Below, in pieces: positions 10,701 through 19,982 of a DNA stretch of 64,000 bases. The notes beneath the pieces were generated by a model that worked only from the letters and a program-made list of their open reading frames with translations, was not told the DNA's origin and ran no database searches. Each line of letters starts with the position of its first letter. Positions within the stretch are counted from its first letter, which is position 1. The translations under genes and the position numbers were made by a program. The DNA comes from Actinobacillus capsulatus DSM 19761 (GTDB lineage Bacteria; Pseudomonadota; Gammaproteobacteria; Enterobacterales; Pasteurellaceae): contig NZ_KB893940.1 of NCBI RefSeq assembly GCF_000374285.1, positions 47,733 to 111,732 of the forward strand, read 5' to 3'.

Positions 10701-11819
10701 GGCTTATTTACACGCGTTCGCAATTTATTAGTTGAAGGTGGCGTATCTGAAGCTGAATTAGATAAAGTTTCTCGTGAGAAATGGTTAGAACAAACCTTAG
10801 ATGACGAAGCGAAACAAAATCAATTAGAACAGCTTGCGGAACAACACGAAGAATTACGTAAAGAGTTCGAACGTAAACTTGAAATTAAACGCAACAAGAT
10901 CATCCAGGGTGACGATTTAGCACCGGGCGTGTTAAAAGTCGTTAAAGTTTATTTAGCGGTTCGTCGTCAAATCCAACCAGGTGATAAAATGGCGGGTCGT
11001 CACGGTAATAAAGGGGTTATCTCGAAAATCAACCCAGTTGAAGATATGCCGTACGATGAAAACGGCCAACCGGTTGAGATCGTATTGAACCCGCTGGGCG
11101 TACCTTCACGTATGAACATCGGTCAGATCTTAGAAACACACTTAGGTTTAGCGGCGAAAGGTATCGGTGATCAGATTAATAAGATGATCAAACAGCAACA
11201 AGAAGTGGCTAAATTACGTGAATATATCCAAAAAGCGTACGATTTAGGTCGCGGTTCACAAGTTGTTGATTTAAGTACCTTTACTGATGAAGAAGTAATG
11301 CGTTTAGCAGAAAACTTACGTAAAGGTTTACCGCTTGCAACACCAGTATTTGATGGTGCGCACGAAGCTGAAATCAAAGGCTTATTAGAATTAGGTGGCT
11401 TACCGACTTCAGGTCAGATTACATTATTTGACGGTCGTACCGGTGAGAAATTCGAGCGTCCTGTAACCGTAGGTTATATGTATATGCTCAAATTGAACCA
11501 CTTAGTTGACGACAAAATGCACGCTCGTTCAACAGGTTCTTATAGTCTTGTTACTCAGCAACCACTTGGTGGTAAAGCGCAGTTCGGTGGTCAGCGTTTC
11601 GGTGAGATGGAGGTTTGGGCATTAGAAGCATACGGTGCTGCTTACACCTTACAAGAAATGTTAACGGTTAAATCGGATGACGTGAACGGTCGTACGAAGA
11701 TGTATAAAAACATCGTAGACGGCACACACCAAATGGAACCGGGGATGCCGGAATCATTCAACGTATTGTTGAAAGAGATTCGTGCCTTAGGTATTGATAT
11801 GGAGTTAGACGAAGACTAG
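7791..11819 (+). CDS. rpoB: RNA polymerase beta subunit
   Basis: The 1342-residue beta subunit, the same length as E. coli RpoB. It has the rifampicin-pocket region with [30 protein letters not shown] (quoted in two parts: [10 protein letters not shown] and [12 protein letters not shown]), the catalytic-centre segment [13 protein letters not shown], and the C-terminal [14 protein letters not shown]. Wild-type-looking residues fill the rifampicin pocket (D in FMDQ, H in VTHKRR, S in RISALG). ATG 7791 lies behind AGAAGG. A long untranslated leader with a promoter, hairpins and a small ORF precedes it. Confidence 0.98.
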   Translation: MAYSYSEKKRIRKSFGKRPQVLNVPYLLTIQLDSFEKFIERDPDGQQGLEAAFRSVFPIVSNNGATELQYVSYELGEPVFDVRECQIRGTTYAAPLRVKLRLVTFDREAAAGTVKDIKEQNVYMGEIPLMTDNGTFVINGTERVIVSQLHRSPGVFFDSDKGKTHSSGKVLYNARIIPYRGSWLDFEFDPKDNLYARIDRRRKLPATIILRALGYTTEEILSIFFEKVTFEIQDNKLLMALVPERLRGETAAFDIEADGTVYVERGRRITARHIRTLEKDGITQIEVPVEYIVGKVTAKDYIDLSTGELVCPANMEISMEMLAKLSQAGYKEIDVLFTNDLDHGPYISETLRVDPTYDRLSALVEIYRMMRPGEPPTKEAAEALFDNMFFSADRYDLSAVGRMKFNRSLNLAEGVGSGILSNDDIIGVMQKLIEIRNGRGEVDDIDHLGNRRIRSVGEMAENQFRIGLVRVERAVRERLSLGDLDGITPQDLINAKPISAAVKEFFGSSQLSQFMDQNNPLSEVTHKRRISALGPGGLTRERAGFEVRDVHPTHYGRLCPIETPEGPNIGLINSLSVYARTNNYGFLETPFRKVVNGQVTEDIEYLSAIEEGNYVIAQANSNLDEEFRFTDTYVTCRGEHGESGLYKPEDIHYMDISTQQVVSVAAALIPFLEHDDANRALMGANMQRQAVPTLRADKPLVGTGMEKPIALDSGVAIVAKRGGTVQYVDASRIVVKVNEDETIPGEAGIDIYNLIKYTRSNQNTCINQIPCVNLGEPVARGEILADGPSTDLGELALGQNIRVAFMPWNGYNFEDSMLVSERVVQEDRFTTIHIQELSCVARDTKLGAEEITADIPNVGESALSKLDESGIVYVGAEVKGGDILVGKVTPKGETQLTPEEKLLRAIFGEKASDVKDSSLRVPNGTSGTVIDVQVFTRDGVEKDKRALEIEEMQLKEAKKDLTEELEILEAGLFTRVRNLLVEGGVSEAELDKVSREKWLEQTLDDEAKQNQLEQLAEQHEELRKEFERKLEIKRNKIIQGDDLAPGVLKVVKVYLAVRRQIQPGDKMAGRHGNKGVISKINPVEDMPYDENGQPVEIVLNPLGVPSRMNIGQILETHLGLAAKGIGDQINKMIKQQQEVAKLREYIQKAYDLGRGSQVVDLSTFTDEEVMRLAENLRKGLPLATPVFDGAHEAEIKGLLELGGLPTSGQITLFDGRTGEKFERPVTVGYMYMLKLNHLVDDKMHARSTGSYSLVTQQPLGGKAQFGGQRFGEMEVWALEAYGAAYTLQEMLTVKSDDVNGRTKMYKNIVDGTHQMEPGMPESFNVLLKEIRALGIDMELDED

Positions 11820-11830
11820 TCGTCAACCGT

Positions 11831-11875
11831 CAAGCGGTCGAATTTGGTAAAAATTTTGCAAAATTTGACCGCTTG
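11831..11875. repeat. head-to-head uptake-signal pair between rpoB and rpoC
   Basis: CAAGCGGTCGAATTT (11831-11845) and the near-complement AAATTTGACCGCTTG (11861-11875) form a long hairpin built from two Actinobacillus-type uptake signals. Such pairs usually act as terminators, but no T-run follows here and the hairpin lies inside an essential operon, so it more likely modulates or merely ornaments the message. Confidence 0.8.
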
Positions 11876-11945
11876 TAAAACCAGATTTCCTCGTTTAGAG
11901 CCCTGCGTTCTAAGCAAAACTTTAATTCCTCACTAGGGGCAAAAA

Positions 11946-14900
11946 GTGAAAGACTTAGTAAAGTTTTTAAAAGCACAATCGAAATCGAATGACGATTTTG
12001 ATGTAATTAAAATTGGTTTAGCGTCACCGGATAAAATCCGTTCTTGGTCTTTTGGTGAAGTAAAAAAACCGGAAACAATTAACTATCGTACCTTTAAACC
12101 TGAGCGTGATGGTCTTTTCTGTGCGCGTATCTTCGGACCGGTAAAAGATTACGAATGTCTTTGTGGTAAATACAAACGCTTAAAACACCGTGGTGTAATT
12201 TGTGAAAAATGTGGCGTTGAAGTAACCCAAACTAAAGTACGTCGTGACCGTATGGGGCATATCGAACTTGCGTGTCCGGTTGCGCACATTTGGTTCTTAA
12301 AATCACTTCCGTCCCGTATCGGTTTAATCTTAGATATGCCGTTACGTGATATTGAACGCGTACTTTATTTCGAATCTTATGTGGTTACTGAACCGGGTAT
12401 GACTGATTTAGAAAAAAATCAGTTATTAACTGAAGAACAATATTGGGAAGCGGAAGAGCGTTGGGGTGACGAGTTTGAAGCGAAAATGGGTGCGGAAGGT
12501 ATTCAAGCACTTTTACGCGATATGGACTTAGAGCACCAATGTGAAATGATGCGTGAAGAGTTACAAGAAACTAACTCTGAAACTAAACGTAAGAAAATCA
12601 CAAAACGCTTAAAATTATTAGAAGCATTCCAACAATCTGGTAACAAACCGGAGTGGATGGTACTGACTGTGTTACCAGTGCTTCCACCGGATCTTCGCCC
12701 ATTAGTACCACTTGATGGTGGTCGTTTTGCGACTTCAGATCTGAACGATTTATATCGTCGTGTGATCAACCGTAACAACCGTTTAAAACGCTTATTAGAC
12801 TTAGTAGCGCCGGACATTATCGTACGTAACGAAAAACGTATGTTACAAGAGTCTGTTGATGCGTTATTAGATAACGGTCGTCGTGGTCGTGCGATTACAG
12901 GTTCTAACAAACGTCCATTAAAATCTCTTGCAGATATGATCAAGGGTAAACAAGGTCGTTTCCGTCAGAACTTATTAGGTAAACGTGTAGATTATTCAGG
13001 TCGTTCGGTAATCACCGTAGGTCCTTACTTACACCTACACCAATGTGGTTTACCGAAAAAAATGGCATTGGAATTATTCCGTCCGTTTATTTACTCTAAA
13101 TTAGAATCTCGTGGCATTGCTTCAACAATCAAAGCTGCGAAGAAAATGGTCGAGCGCGAAGAACCGATCGTATGGGATATCCTTGCGGAAGTTATTCGTG
13201 AACACCCAATTTTATTAAACCGTGCGCCAACACTTCACCGTTTGGGTATCCAAGCGTTTGAACCGTTATTAATTGAAGGTAAAGCAATCCAGTTACACCC
13301 ACTTGTTTGTGCGGCGTTCAACGCGGACTTCGATGGTGACCAAATGGCGGTACACGTACCATTAACACTTGAAGCTCAGTTAGAAGCTCGTGCGTTAATG
13401 ATGTCAACTAACAACGTACTTTCACCAGCAAGTGGTGACCCGATTATCGTACCTTCTCAGGACGTTGTATTAGGTCTTTACTACATGACGCGTGAGAAAG
13501 TAAATGCGAAAGGTGAAGGGATGTACTTCCTTGACCCACGTGAAGCGGAAAAAGCATACCGTACCGATCAAGCTGAATTACACGCTCGTGTAAAAGTTCG
13601 TATTACCGAACACGTGAAAAACGAAGCGGGTGAGTTAGTTGCGGAAACTAACTTAGTGGATACCACTATCGGTCGCGCAATCTTATGGATGATCGCACCG
13701 AAAGGTATGCCGTTTAAAGTATTCAACCAAACGTTAGGTAAAAAAGCGATTTCAAAATTAATCAATGAAAGCTACCGTCGTTTAGGTTTAAAAGAATCTG
13801 TAATTCTTGCTGACCAAATCATGTATACCGGTTTCGCATACGCTGCTCGTTCAGGTGCGTCAGTTGGTATCGATGATATGGTAATTCCAGCGCAGAAAAA
13901 TGAAATTATCCGCGCGGCGGAAGCAGAAGTTGCAGAGATTCAAGAACAGTTTAACTCAGGTCTTGTAACTGCAGGCGAACGTTATAACAAAGTAATCGAT
14001 ATTTGGGCGGCTGCAAACGAACGTGTTGCAAAAGCAATGATGGAAAACCTTTCAACGGAAGAAGTCATCAACCGTGAAGGTAACCCGGAAAAACAAGCGT
14101 CATTCAACAGTATCTTTATGATGGCTGACTCGGGTGCACGTGGTTCTGCAGCTCAGATTCGTCAGTTAGCGGGTATGCGTGGTCTTATGGCTCGTCCGGA
14201 CGGCTCGATTATCGAAACACCGATTACCGCAAACTTCCGTGAAGGTCTGAACGTTCTTCAGTACTTTATTTCAACCCACGGTGCGCGTAAAGGTCTTGCG
14301 GATACCGCATTAAAAACAGCGAACTCAGGTTACTTAACACGTCGTTTAGTAGACGTAGCACAAGACTTAGTAATCACTGAAGATGACTGTGGTACACACG
14401 AAGGTATCGTGATGACGCCGTTAATCGAAGGTGGTGACGTTAAAGAAGCATTACGTGATCGTGTATTAGGTCGTGTGGTGGCAGAAGACGTATTAAAACC
14501 GGGTACGGAAGAAGTATTAATTCCACGTAACACCTTAATCGATGAGAAATGGTGTGATGTGATTGATGCGGAATCTGTAGACGTAATCAAAGTACGTTCG
14601 GTGGTAACTTGTAACACAGACTTCGGTGTGTGTGCGAAATGTTACGGTCGTGACCTTGCTCGTGGTCACCTTATCAACCAAGGTGAAGCAGTGGGTGTTA
14701 TCGCAGCGCAATCAATCGGTGAACCGGGTACACAGTTAACCATGCGTACGTTCCACATCGGTGGTGCGGCTTCTGCGGCAGCAAAAGAATCTAGCATCCA
14801 AGTGAAAAACGCAGGTACGATTAAGTTAACTAACGCTAAATTTGTAACTAACAAAGAAGGCAAAATCGTATTAACTTCACGTAACACAGAATTAACCGTT

Positions 14901-16217
14901 ATCGACACATTCGGTCGTACCAAAGAAAACTATAAAGTACCTTACGGTGCAGTGCTTTCTAAAAACGACGGTGCAGAAGTTGCAGTAGGTGAAGTAGTTG
15001 CGAACTGGGATCCGCATACAATGCCGGTAATCTCAGAGGTAAGCGGTCGTATCCAATTCAGCGACATCGTAGATGGCTTAACCGTTACTCGTCAAACCGA
15101 CGAATTAACCGGTTTATCCTCTATCGTGGTGCAAGATGTGGGTGAGCGTGCAACAGCAGGTAAAGATTTACGTCCAGCATTACGTTTAGTAGATGCACAA
15201 GGTAACGATATCTTAATTCCAGGCACAGACGTTGCAGCACAATACTTCTTACCGGGTAAAGCAATCGTAACCTTAGATGACGGTGCAGAAATCGAAGTCG
15301 GTGAAGCATTAGCACGTATTCCACAAGAATCTGTGGGTACGAAAGATATTACCGGTGGTCTTCCACGCGTAGCAGACTTATTCGAAGCACGTAAACCGAA
15401 AGAGCCAGCAATCCTTGCTGAAATTTCAGGTATCGTGTCATTCGGTAAAGAAACTAAAGGTAAACGTCGTTTAGTGATCACTCCGGCGGAAGGCGAAGCA
15501 TTCGAAGAAATGATTCCAAAATGGCGTCAGCTCAACGTATTCGAAGGCGAAATGGTACAACGTGGTGACGTAATCTCTGATGGTGCAGAAACTCCGCACG
15601 ACATCTTACGTTTACGTGGCGTTCACGCTGTAACAGATTACATCGTAAACGAAGTACAAGAAGTTTACCGCTTACAAGGGGTAAAAATTAACGATAAACA
15701 CATCGAAGTTATCGTTCGCCAAATGTTACGTAAAGCGGTTATCACCAACGCATACGACAGCGAATTCCTCGAAGGGGAACAAGTTGAAGTGGCTCGCGTG
15801 AAAATTGCTAACCGTAAACGTGCAGAAGAAGGCAAACCACTTGTTGAGTTCGAACGTGAATTACTTGGTATTACCAAAGCATCGCTTGCAACTGAGTCAT
15901 TTATCTCAGCAGCGTCGTTCCAAGAAACAACACGTGTTCTTACTGAAGCAGCAGTGGCAGGTAAACGTGACGAATTACGTGGCTTGAAAGAGAACGTAAT
16001 CGTAGGTCGTTTAATCCCAGCTGGTACAGGTTTCGCATACCACCAAGCACGTGCGAAAAAACGTAGCCAACAAGAACAAGCGGTCGCTTTCGAAGCACCA
16101 GTTGCACCGGCTAACGTATTCGCAACCGATACTGATATCGAAGCCGAATTCGAATTCGTTGCAGACGATGCAACTCAAAGCCTAGCAGCGTTATTAAACG
16201 CAGGTGATGAAGAGTAA
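11946..16217 (+). CDS. rpoC: RNA polymerase beta' subunit
   Basis: The 1423-residue beta' subunit. It has the N-terminal zinc-binding Cys set ([20 protein letters not shown]), the active-site [12 protein letters not shown] that chelates catalytic magnesium, and the second zinc site ([20 protein letters not shown]). The start codon is GTG 11946, giving the family-standard [11 protein letters not shown]. Co-transcribed with rpoB across a 126-base gap. Confidence 0.98.
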   Translation: MKDLVKFLKAQSKSNDDFDVIKIGLASPDKIRSWSFGEVKKPETINYRTFKPERDGLFCARIFGPVKDYECLCGKYKRLKHRGVICEKCGVEVTQTKVRRDRMGHIELACPVAHIWFLKSLPSRIGLILDMPLRDIERVLYFESYVVTEPGMTDLEKNQLLTEEQYWEAEERWGDEFEAKMGAEGIQALLRDMDLEHQCEMMREELQETNSETKRKKITKRLKLLEAFQQSGNKPEWMVLTVLPVLPPDLRPLVPLDGGRFATSDLNDLYRRVINRNNRLKRLLDLVAPDIIVRNEKRMLQESVDALLDNGRRGRAITGSNKRPLKSLADMIKGKQGRFRQNLLGKRVDYSGRSVITVGPYLHLHQCGLPKKMALELFRPFIYSKLESRGIASTIKAAKKMVEREEPIVWDILAEVIREHPILLNRAPTLHRLGIQAFEPLLIEGKAIQLHPLVCAAFNADFDGDQMAVHVPLTLEAQLEARALMMSTNNVLSPASGDPIIVPSQDVVLGLYYMTREKVNAKGEGMYFLDPREAEKAYRTDQAELHARVKVRITEHVKNEAGELVAETNLVDTTIGRAILWMIAPKGMPFKVFNQTLGKKAISKLINESYRRLGLKESVILADQIMYTGFAYAARSGASVGIDDMVIPAQKNEIIRAAEAEVAEIQEQFNSGLVTAGERYNKVIDIWAAANERVAKAMMENLSTEEVINREGNPEKQASFNSIFMMADSGARGSAAQIRQLAGMRGLMARPDGSIIETPITANFREGLNVLQYFISTHGARKGLADTALKTANSGYLTRRLVDVAQDLVITEDDCGTHEGIVMTPLIEGGDVKEALRDRVLGRVVAEDVLKPGTEEVLIPRNTLIDEKWCDVIDAESVDVIKVRSVVTCNTDFGVCAKCYGRDLARGHLINQGEAVGVIAAQSIGEPGTQLTMRTFHIGGAASAAAKESSIQVKNAGTIKLTNAKFVTNKEGKIVLTSRNTELTVIDTFGRTKENYKVPYGAVLSKNDGAEVAVGEVVANWDPHTMPVISEVSGRIQFSDIVDGLTVTRQTDELTGLSSIVVQDVGERATAGKDLRPALRLVDAQGNDILIPGTDVAAQYFLPGKAIVTLDDGAEIEVGEALARIPQESVGTKDITGGLPRVADLFEARKPKEPAILAEISGIVSFGKETKGKRRLVITPAEGEAFEEMIPKWRQLNVFEGEMVQRGDVISDGAETPHDILRLRGVHAVTDYIVNEVQEVYRLQGVKINDKHIEVIVRQMLRKAVITNAYDSEFLEGEQVEVARVKIANRKRAEEGKPLVEFERELLGITKASLATESFISAASFQETTRVLTEAAVAGKRDELRGLKENVIVGRLIPAGTGFAYHQARAKKRSQQEQAVAFEAPVAPANVFATDTDIEAEFEFVADDATQSLAALLNAGDEE

Positions 16218-16242
16218 TTCGTATCGATAGATAGAAAAAAGT

Positions 16243-16276
16243 AAAGCCTCCAGAACGAAAGTCCTGGGGGCTTTTT
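16243..16276 (+). terminator. terminator of the rpoBC operon
   Basis: AAGCCTCCAG pairs with CTGGGGGCTT (one G-T wobble) and is followed by TTTTT. It ends the ribosomal-protein/RNA-polymerase operon 26 bases after rpoC. Confidence 0.88.
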
Positions 16277-16334
16277 GTTGTTTTAGTAAAGTATTATAAT
16301 TATCTAACTTATAACTTTATAATTAAGGCAGATA

Positions 16335-17102
16335 ATGGAAGAGTTTGGTAATTATAATATTGAATCTAGTAAAATGATTGGTTCAGGAACCTTTGGAGTT
16401 GTACATGAAGTTAAAGTTTATAATAAATCAAAAACTTGTATGACTTCTTTTGCAAGAAAGTGTTTTTCTCCAAGCTATAATCCTGAGAAGGAAGAGTTAT
16501 TAGAGTTACGAGAGCGTTTTAATAGAGAAGTCAAGTTTCAGGCAAGTTGTTTCCATCCGAATATAGTTCATATATGTATGTATGATTTAAGTGCAGAAAA
16601 ACCATGGTTTATCATGGAGTTAGCAGAATCTAGTTTGGAAGAGGTTCTTCAGAGTGATGATTGTGTAGAAGGTAGCAGGAAATTATCAGAGTTAGAAAAA
16701 GTTAATATTTTCAAAATGATACTATCAGGTGTAAATTATATGCACAATAAAGGATTACTACATAGAGATCTAAAACCGTTAAATATACTAAAATTTGCTG
16801 ATGGGATATTTAAAATTTCAGATTTTGGTTTAGTAAAAAATTTAAATAGCGATTCAACACCACTTACTCAAATTGGACAACAAATTGGTACAACTAAATA
16901 TATGGCACCAGAGATACAAAGTGGTGGCAATTATACAATTTCTTCAGATATTTATGCTATAGGAGTAATTCTTGAAGAATTAACACTAAGTGAAAGATAT
17001 GAACATATAATAACTAAATGTACTGATAGAAGACCTACCAAGCGATATGCATCAGTTCAAGAAATTATTAATGATGTGAACAGTATAGGAGAAAGCGAAT
17101 AG
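16335..17102 (+). CDS. Hanks-type Ser/Thr protein kinase
   Basis: A 255-residue protein made almost only of a eukaryotic-like kinase domain, with all key elements: glycine loop G16-S-G18-T-F-G21, Lys42 for ATP, HRD at 143-145 followed by LKPLN, DFG at 163-165 and APE at 191-193. There is no membrane span or sensor domain, so it is cytoplasmic and its input is unknown. The PP2C gene begins one base after its stop; such pairs usually set a phosphorylation state together. Codon use is strongly AT-rich and no uptake signal lies within it, unlike the neighbouring rpoC, which suggests acquisition. Substrate unknown. Confidence 0.88.
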   Translation: MEEFGNYNIESSKMIGSGTFGVVHEVKVYNKSKTCMTSFARKCFSPSYNPEKEELLELRERFNREVKFQASCFHPNIVHICMYDLSAEKPWFIMELAESSLEEVLQSDDCVEGSRKLSELEKVNIFKMILSGVNYMHNKGLLHRDLKPLNILKFADGIFKISDFGLVKNLNSDSTPLTQIGQQIGTTKYMAPEIQSGGNYTISSDIYAIGVILEELTLSERYEHIITKCTDRRPTKRYASVQEIINDVNSIGESE

Positions 17103-17103
17103 T

Positions 17104-17823
17104 ATGATTATACCGTTATCTACAAGTACTTTTTCTTTTCCAAGGAATTCTAAAAAAGTAAATCAAGATGCTGTTCTGTCTCCTGTAAAAGTAGGAGATG
17201 GTTATTTATTTGCTATTGCAGATGGCGTAGGGGGATATTTAGGTGGTGAATTAGCTTCTAATATAGCTATATCTTACTTAAGAGAAATAATGGATCCTAA
17301 ATTTCTTTTTAATGTGTTTAAAGAAAGTTTAAATAGAATTTCGAAGTTAGACTCGGAGTATAAAAGGGCTTCGACAACATTAACATTTGCCTATTTAGAT
17401 GATAAGGGATTACAAATAGGACATATTGGTGATTGTCGTCTTTATATCAAGGATGGTAATAAATTACGCCAGAAAACTAAAGATCATACATCTCATCAGA
17501 AACTATTAGATGAGAAAATTTATACTAAGAAAGAGTTGGCTTGTATGGATGGTAAAAATGTTATTACGACTGCAATATCAACTCAGATAGATATGAATTA
17601 TGATGAAATATTTATACCAATAAATGAACTAAAAGATCATAATAATGAAATTTTCATTTGTATTATGTCTGATGGTTCGCATCATGATTGGTCTATTAGA
17701 CCTAGGTTTTCTGATAACACTATGAATAATACGTCTAGATTTGCAGCTGCACTACGGAAGAGAATTGAAAAAAATCCTAAGGATGATTATTCATTGATTT
17801 ATTGTCAATTTAAACTCGAATAG
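17104..17823 (+). CDS. PP2C-family Ser/Thr protein phosphatase
   Basis: A 239-residue PPM/PP2C phosphatase. The metal-binding motifs are present: NQD near the N-terminus, DGVGG at 40-44, GHIGDCR with Asp110, MSDG near 190 and DD at 227-228. It would reverse the action of the kinase directly upstream (stop and start one base apart). AT-rich like the kinase. Together they form a two-gene module inserted after the rpoC terminator; whether it serves signalling, stress or anti-phage defence cannot be read from the sequence. Confidence 0.85.
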   Translation: MIIPLSTSTFSFPRNSKKVNQDAVLSPVKVGDGYLFAIADGVGGYLGGELASNIAISYLREIMDPKFLFNVFKESLNRISKLDSEYKRASTTLTFAYLDDKGLQIGHIGDCRLYIKDGNKLRQKTKDHTSHQKLLDEKIYTKKELACMDGKNVITTAISTQIDMNYDEIFIPINELKDHNNEIFICIMSDGSHHDWSIRPRFSDNTMNNTSRFAAALRKRIEKNPKDDYSLIYCQFKLE

Positions 17824-17890
17824 ACTATCCGATAGTACCCATCCCCTGACGGGTGCCATGTTTGAATCCTACTGAAAGTTTGTACAAGCA

Positions 17891-17905
17891 CTAGTCAGAG
17901 ACTAG
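17891..17905 (+). terminator. small palindrome after the phosphatase gene
   Basis: CTAGTC, a 3-base loop, GACTAG, with GC flanks and a loose T-rich stretch after it. Possible weak terminator of the kinase-phosphatase pair. Confidence 0.35.
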
Positions 17906-17940
17906 CGCTATCATTTTTAGGTCGAGTAACCGGAAAATAA

Positions 17941-18180
17941 AAACCAAGCGGTTAAATTCCCCTATGATTTTGCAAAAAATTCGGGAAATTTAACCGCTTA
18001 TGTTTTATAAATTTACAGATACTTGCTGAATAAAGGGCATGGGTTTTTGTTGGGCTTGCCATAAATCATAATTGGCTTGTTGGTGGAGCCAGCTTTCTGG
18101 ACTTCGGCTGTTTTTGCCTAACTAAGCGTACAAGTTGATTGGCATTTCTGTGCTGATTTCTGACTTTTCATTAAGTAAAC
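17941..18180. repeat. 240-bp direct repeat, copy A
   Basis: Matches 18960-19199 without gaps at a constant offset of 1019; by hand about 22 mismatches in 240. It contains a paired-uptake-signal hairpin and the 3' part of a higA-like gene on the minus strand. The two copies flank vapBC. Confidence 0.85.
18005..18180 (-). pseudogene. higA-like antitoxin fragment (dead copy)
   Basis: The minus-strand reading of repeat copy A corresponds to the C-terminal ~58 codons of the intact higA at 19024-19320. The Trp codon in the HAWLGEN segment is TAG here, and the 5' half of the gene is missing. It cannot make a functional antitoxin. Confidence 0.75.
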
Positions 18181-18203
18181 AACACTTCTTTTGCTTTTAT
18201 TTA

Positions 18204-18228
18204 TGGTATATACTTTTGGTATATACCA
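18204..18228 (+). promoter_or_regulatory. vapBC operator palindrome
   Basis: TGGTATATAC (18204-18213) and its exact complement GTATATACCA (18219-18228), 5 bases apart, lie 24 bases before vapB. VapB antitoxins of the AbrB type autorepress at such palindromes; the AT-rich repeat likely overlaps the -10 region. Confidence 0.65.
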
Positions 18229-18252
18229 ATATTAGTTTTAAAGGAGAACAAA

Positions 18253-18483
18253 ATGGAAGCATCAGTATTTATGACAAACCGTAGTCAGGCGGTACGATTG
18301 CCTGCAGAAGTGCGTTTTGCAAGTGATGTAAAAAAACTTTCTGTAAGAGTGGTAGGCAATGAACGTATTTTGGCTCCAATTAACCAAAGTTGGGATAGCT
18401 TCTTTCTGGGTTCGTCAATGGTAAGCGATGATTTTATGACAGAGCGTGAAATCAGCACTCAAGCAGAACGTGAGGAACTGTAA
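18253..18483 (+). CDS. vapB: VapB-type antitoxin (AbrB/SpoVT fold)
   Basis: A 76-residue protein with the swapped-hairpin AbrB-like start ([19 protein letters not shown]), the DNA-binding half of VapB/MvpA-type antitoxins. The C-terminal half would wrap the toxin. A good AAGGAG precedes ATG 18253. Its stop overlaps the vapC start by one base (TAATG). Confidence 0.88.
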   Translation: MEASVFMTNRSQAVRLPAEVRFASDVKKLSVRVVGNERILAPINQSWDSFFLGSSMVSDDFMTEREISTQAEREEL

Positions 18484-18881
18484 TGCTGGCTTATATGCTT
18501 GATACTAATATTGCGATTTATGTGATTAAACGCAGACCTATTGAAGTGCTGGATAAGTTTAATTTAAATTCCACTCGTCTTTGCGTGAGTAGTATTACAG
18601 CGGCTGAGTTATATTATGGTGCAGAGAAAAGCCAGTTTCCGGAACGAAATATGGCAGCAATTGAGGATTTTCTTTCTCGTTTAACGATTCTTGATTATAC
18701 GCATAAGGCGGCTACTCACTTTGGTAATATCAAAGCACATTTATCTAAGCAAGGTAAGATCATCGGCGAGAACGATATTCATATTGCCGCACATGCAAGA
18801 AGTGAAGGACTCGTATTAGTAACCAATAACTTGCGTGAATTTGAACGTGTGGAAGGATTACGATTAGCTAATTGGGTATAG
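18483..18881 (+). CDS. vapC: VapC-type PIN-domain ribonuclease toxin
   Basis: A 132-residue PIN-domain toxin with its acidic residues in place: Asp in MLDTN near the start, Glu in TAAELYYG, Asp in GENDIHIAAHA, and the C-terminal TNN-REF. Enterobacterial VapC of this type cuts initiator tRNA; for this protein the target is inferred. Translationally coupled to vapB. Intact, so the pair is probably active, in contrast with the ruined higBA copies around it. Confidence 0.9.
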   Translation: MLAYMLDTNIAIYVIKRRPIEVLDKFNLNSTRLCVSSITAAELYYGAEKSQFPERNMAAIEDFLSRLTILDYTHKAATHFGNIKAHLSKQGKIIGENDIHIAAHARSEGLVLVTNNLREFERVEGLRLANWV

Positions 18882-18959
18882 CTTTTGTTGCGTTCGATAA
18901 TGCCAGTTTCTCAAGGGACGTTTTTTATATCCTAACAAATATTTCTAATCTAAGTGAAA

Positions 18960-19199
18960 AAACCAAGCGGTTAAATTCTCCTATAATTTTGCAAAAAATT
19001 CGGGAAATTTAACCGCTTATGTTTTATAAACTTACAGATACTTGCTGAATAAAGGGCATGGGTTTTTGTTGGGCTTGCCATAAATCGTAATTGGCTTGTT
19101 GATGGAGCCAACTTTCCGGGCTTGGGCTATTTTCACCTAACCAAGCGTGCAGACGGATTGCCATTTCTGCGCTGATTCCTGACTTTTCATGAAGTAAAC
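18960..19199. repeat. 240-bp direct repeat, copy B
   Basis: Second copy of the repeat at 17941-18180. This copy holds the intact 3' half of higA. The first 125 bases differ at only about four positions between copies; divergence is concentrated in the antitoxin-coding part. Confidence 0.85.
18963..19019. terminator. paired-uptake-signal hairpin between vapC and higA
   Basis: CAAGCGGTTAAATT and the complementary AATTTAACCGCTTA face each other over a 25-30 base loop. Located between the convergent vapC and higA genes, it can terminate both. Confidence 0.65.
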
Positions 19200-19320
19200 G
19201 TGAGAGAGTTACTCGGTTTACACCAAGTTGTTTAGCGGCTTCCGTTACGCTTAATCCAAGTGAAGGTAAAATATCTTCACGTAAAATTTCGGCTGGGTGT
19301 GGTGGGGCGTGCATTCGCAT
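19024..19320 (-). CDS. higA: HigA-family antitoxin (HTH_3)
   Basis: A 98-residue HigA-type antitoxin: [17 protein letters not shown] entry motif, then a helix-turn-helix ([20 protein letters not shown]) and a C-terminal helix with [10 protein letters not shown]. Start ATG at 19320 behind AGGAGA. It normally neutralises HigB encoded directly upstream, but that toxin is a pseudogene here, so HigA is an orphan that may still act as repressor. Confidence 0.88.
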   Translation of the reverse strand: MRMHAPPHPAEILREDILPSLGLSVTEAAKQLGVNRVTLSRLLHEKSGISAEMAIRLHAWLGENSPSPESWLHQQANYDLWQAQQKPMPFIQQVSVSL

Positions 19321-19328
19321 AAGTTCTC

Positions 19329-19607
19329 CTAGTGATAATCTTGATAGTCAACGATTTCCGCATGCCCATTTTCTAATTTAAAAGTAATTCGCCAATTTGC
19401 ATTTACTTTTACCGACTAATGATTTTTCAATGAACCTGACAGCGGATGTAAGTTCCAACCTAGGATATTCATATCCTGCACGGTTTTGGCACTATCTAAT
19501 CTTGCTAAAATTCTTTTTAATTTTGCTTAGTGTGCCACGATAATCCCAGCGGTATTTCCAGTAAGATAGAAGAGTTATAATCCTTTATGCTTAAATGATA
19601 GAATCAT
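19329..19607 (-). pseudogene. higB: higB toxin, three in-frame stops
   Basis: Read from ATG 19607, the 93-codon frame matches HigB/RelE-type toxins along its length (start ILSFKHKGL; LTGNTAGI; RILARLDSA; MNILGWNLHPL; NWRITFKLENG; end EIVDYQDYH). There is no frameshift, but three stop codons interrupt it: after KHKGL, after IIVAH and after GSLKNH. The length fits the usual 92 residues exactly, so decay was by point mutation only. Confidence 0.85.
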
Positions 19608-19914
19608 TATACGTCTCTTATTGTAGTGTTAGGCACTACATCTCTCAAGTTTAATAATGATTGTTTATTATTCAGGTTGAGGGATTATTCAAGAGATTAT
19701 TTTTGTTTTATCGATATGGATCGCAAAAATTCTAGGATATCCGCTAGCGCCAGTCTTCTGGCGGGAGGTTGTGTCTTAATCATAATGAAAGAACAAATCT
19801 CCCCTAGCCCCTCTTTGCTAAAGAGGGGAATATCATTCTTTAAATATTAGTAAGTTATGATGTTTAAAACATCCGTTGCCAGAAACGAACGAATAGAGGG
19901 TAGAGCATAAAAAA
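19608..19914. other. intergenic stretch without a supportable gene
   Basis: Between the higB remnant and the nucleotidase terminator. It contains two GC-rich patches (about 19744-19776 and 19800-19828, CCCCTAGCCCC...GGGG type) resembling dispersed intergenic sequence. A 74-codon frame at 19626 has no family likeness or ribosome-binding site. Confidence 0.5.
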
Positions 19915-19972
19915 ACAAGCGGTCAAATCCCTCCGACTTTTTGCAAAAATCTTGAGGAATTTAACCGCTTGT
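19915..19972. terminator. paired-uptake-signal terminator after the nucleotidase gene
   Basis: ACAAGCGGTCAAAT (19915-19928) and ATTTAACCGCTTGT (19959-19972) are complementary with one wobble. Located 10 bases beyond the stop of the minus-strand nucleotidase; A-rich bases at 19909-19915 give a T-run on that strand. Confidence 0.75.
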
Positions 19973-19982
19973 ATTGTATCGA

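Noticed and set aside
16335..17102. HipA-type toxin kinase
   Set aside because: Motifs HRDLKPLN, DFG and APE are those of Hanks kinases, and the partner is a PP2C, not a HipB antitoxin.
19626..19850. 74-codon plus-strand frame
   Set aside because: No ribosome-binding site, no family likeness, and it covers GC-rich repeat-like intergenic sequence.
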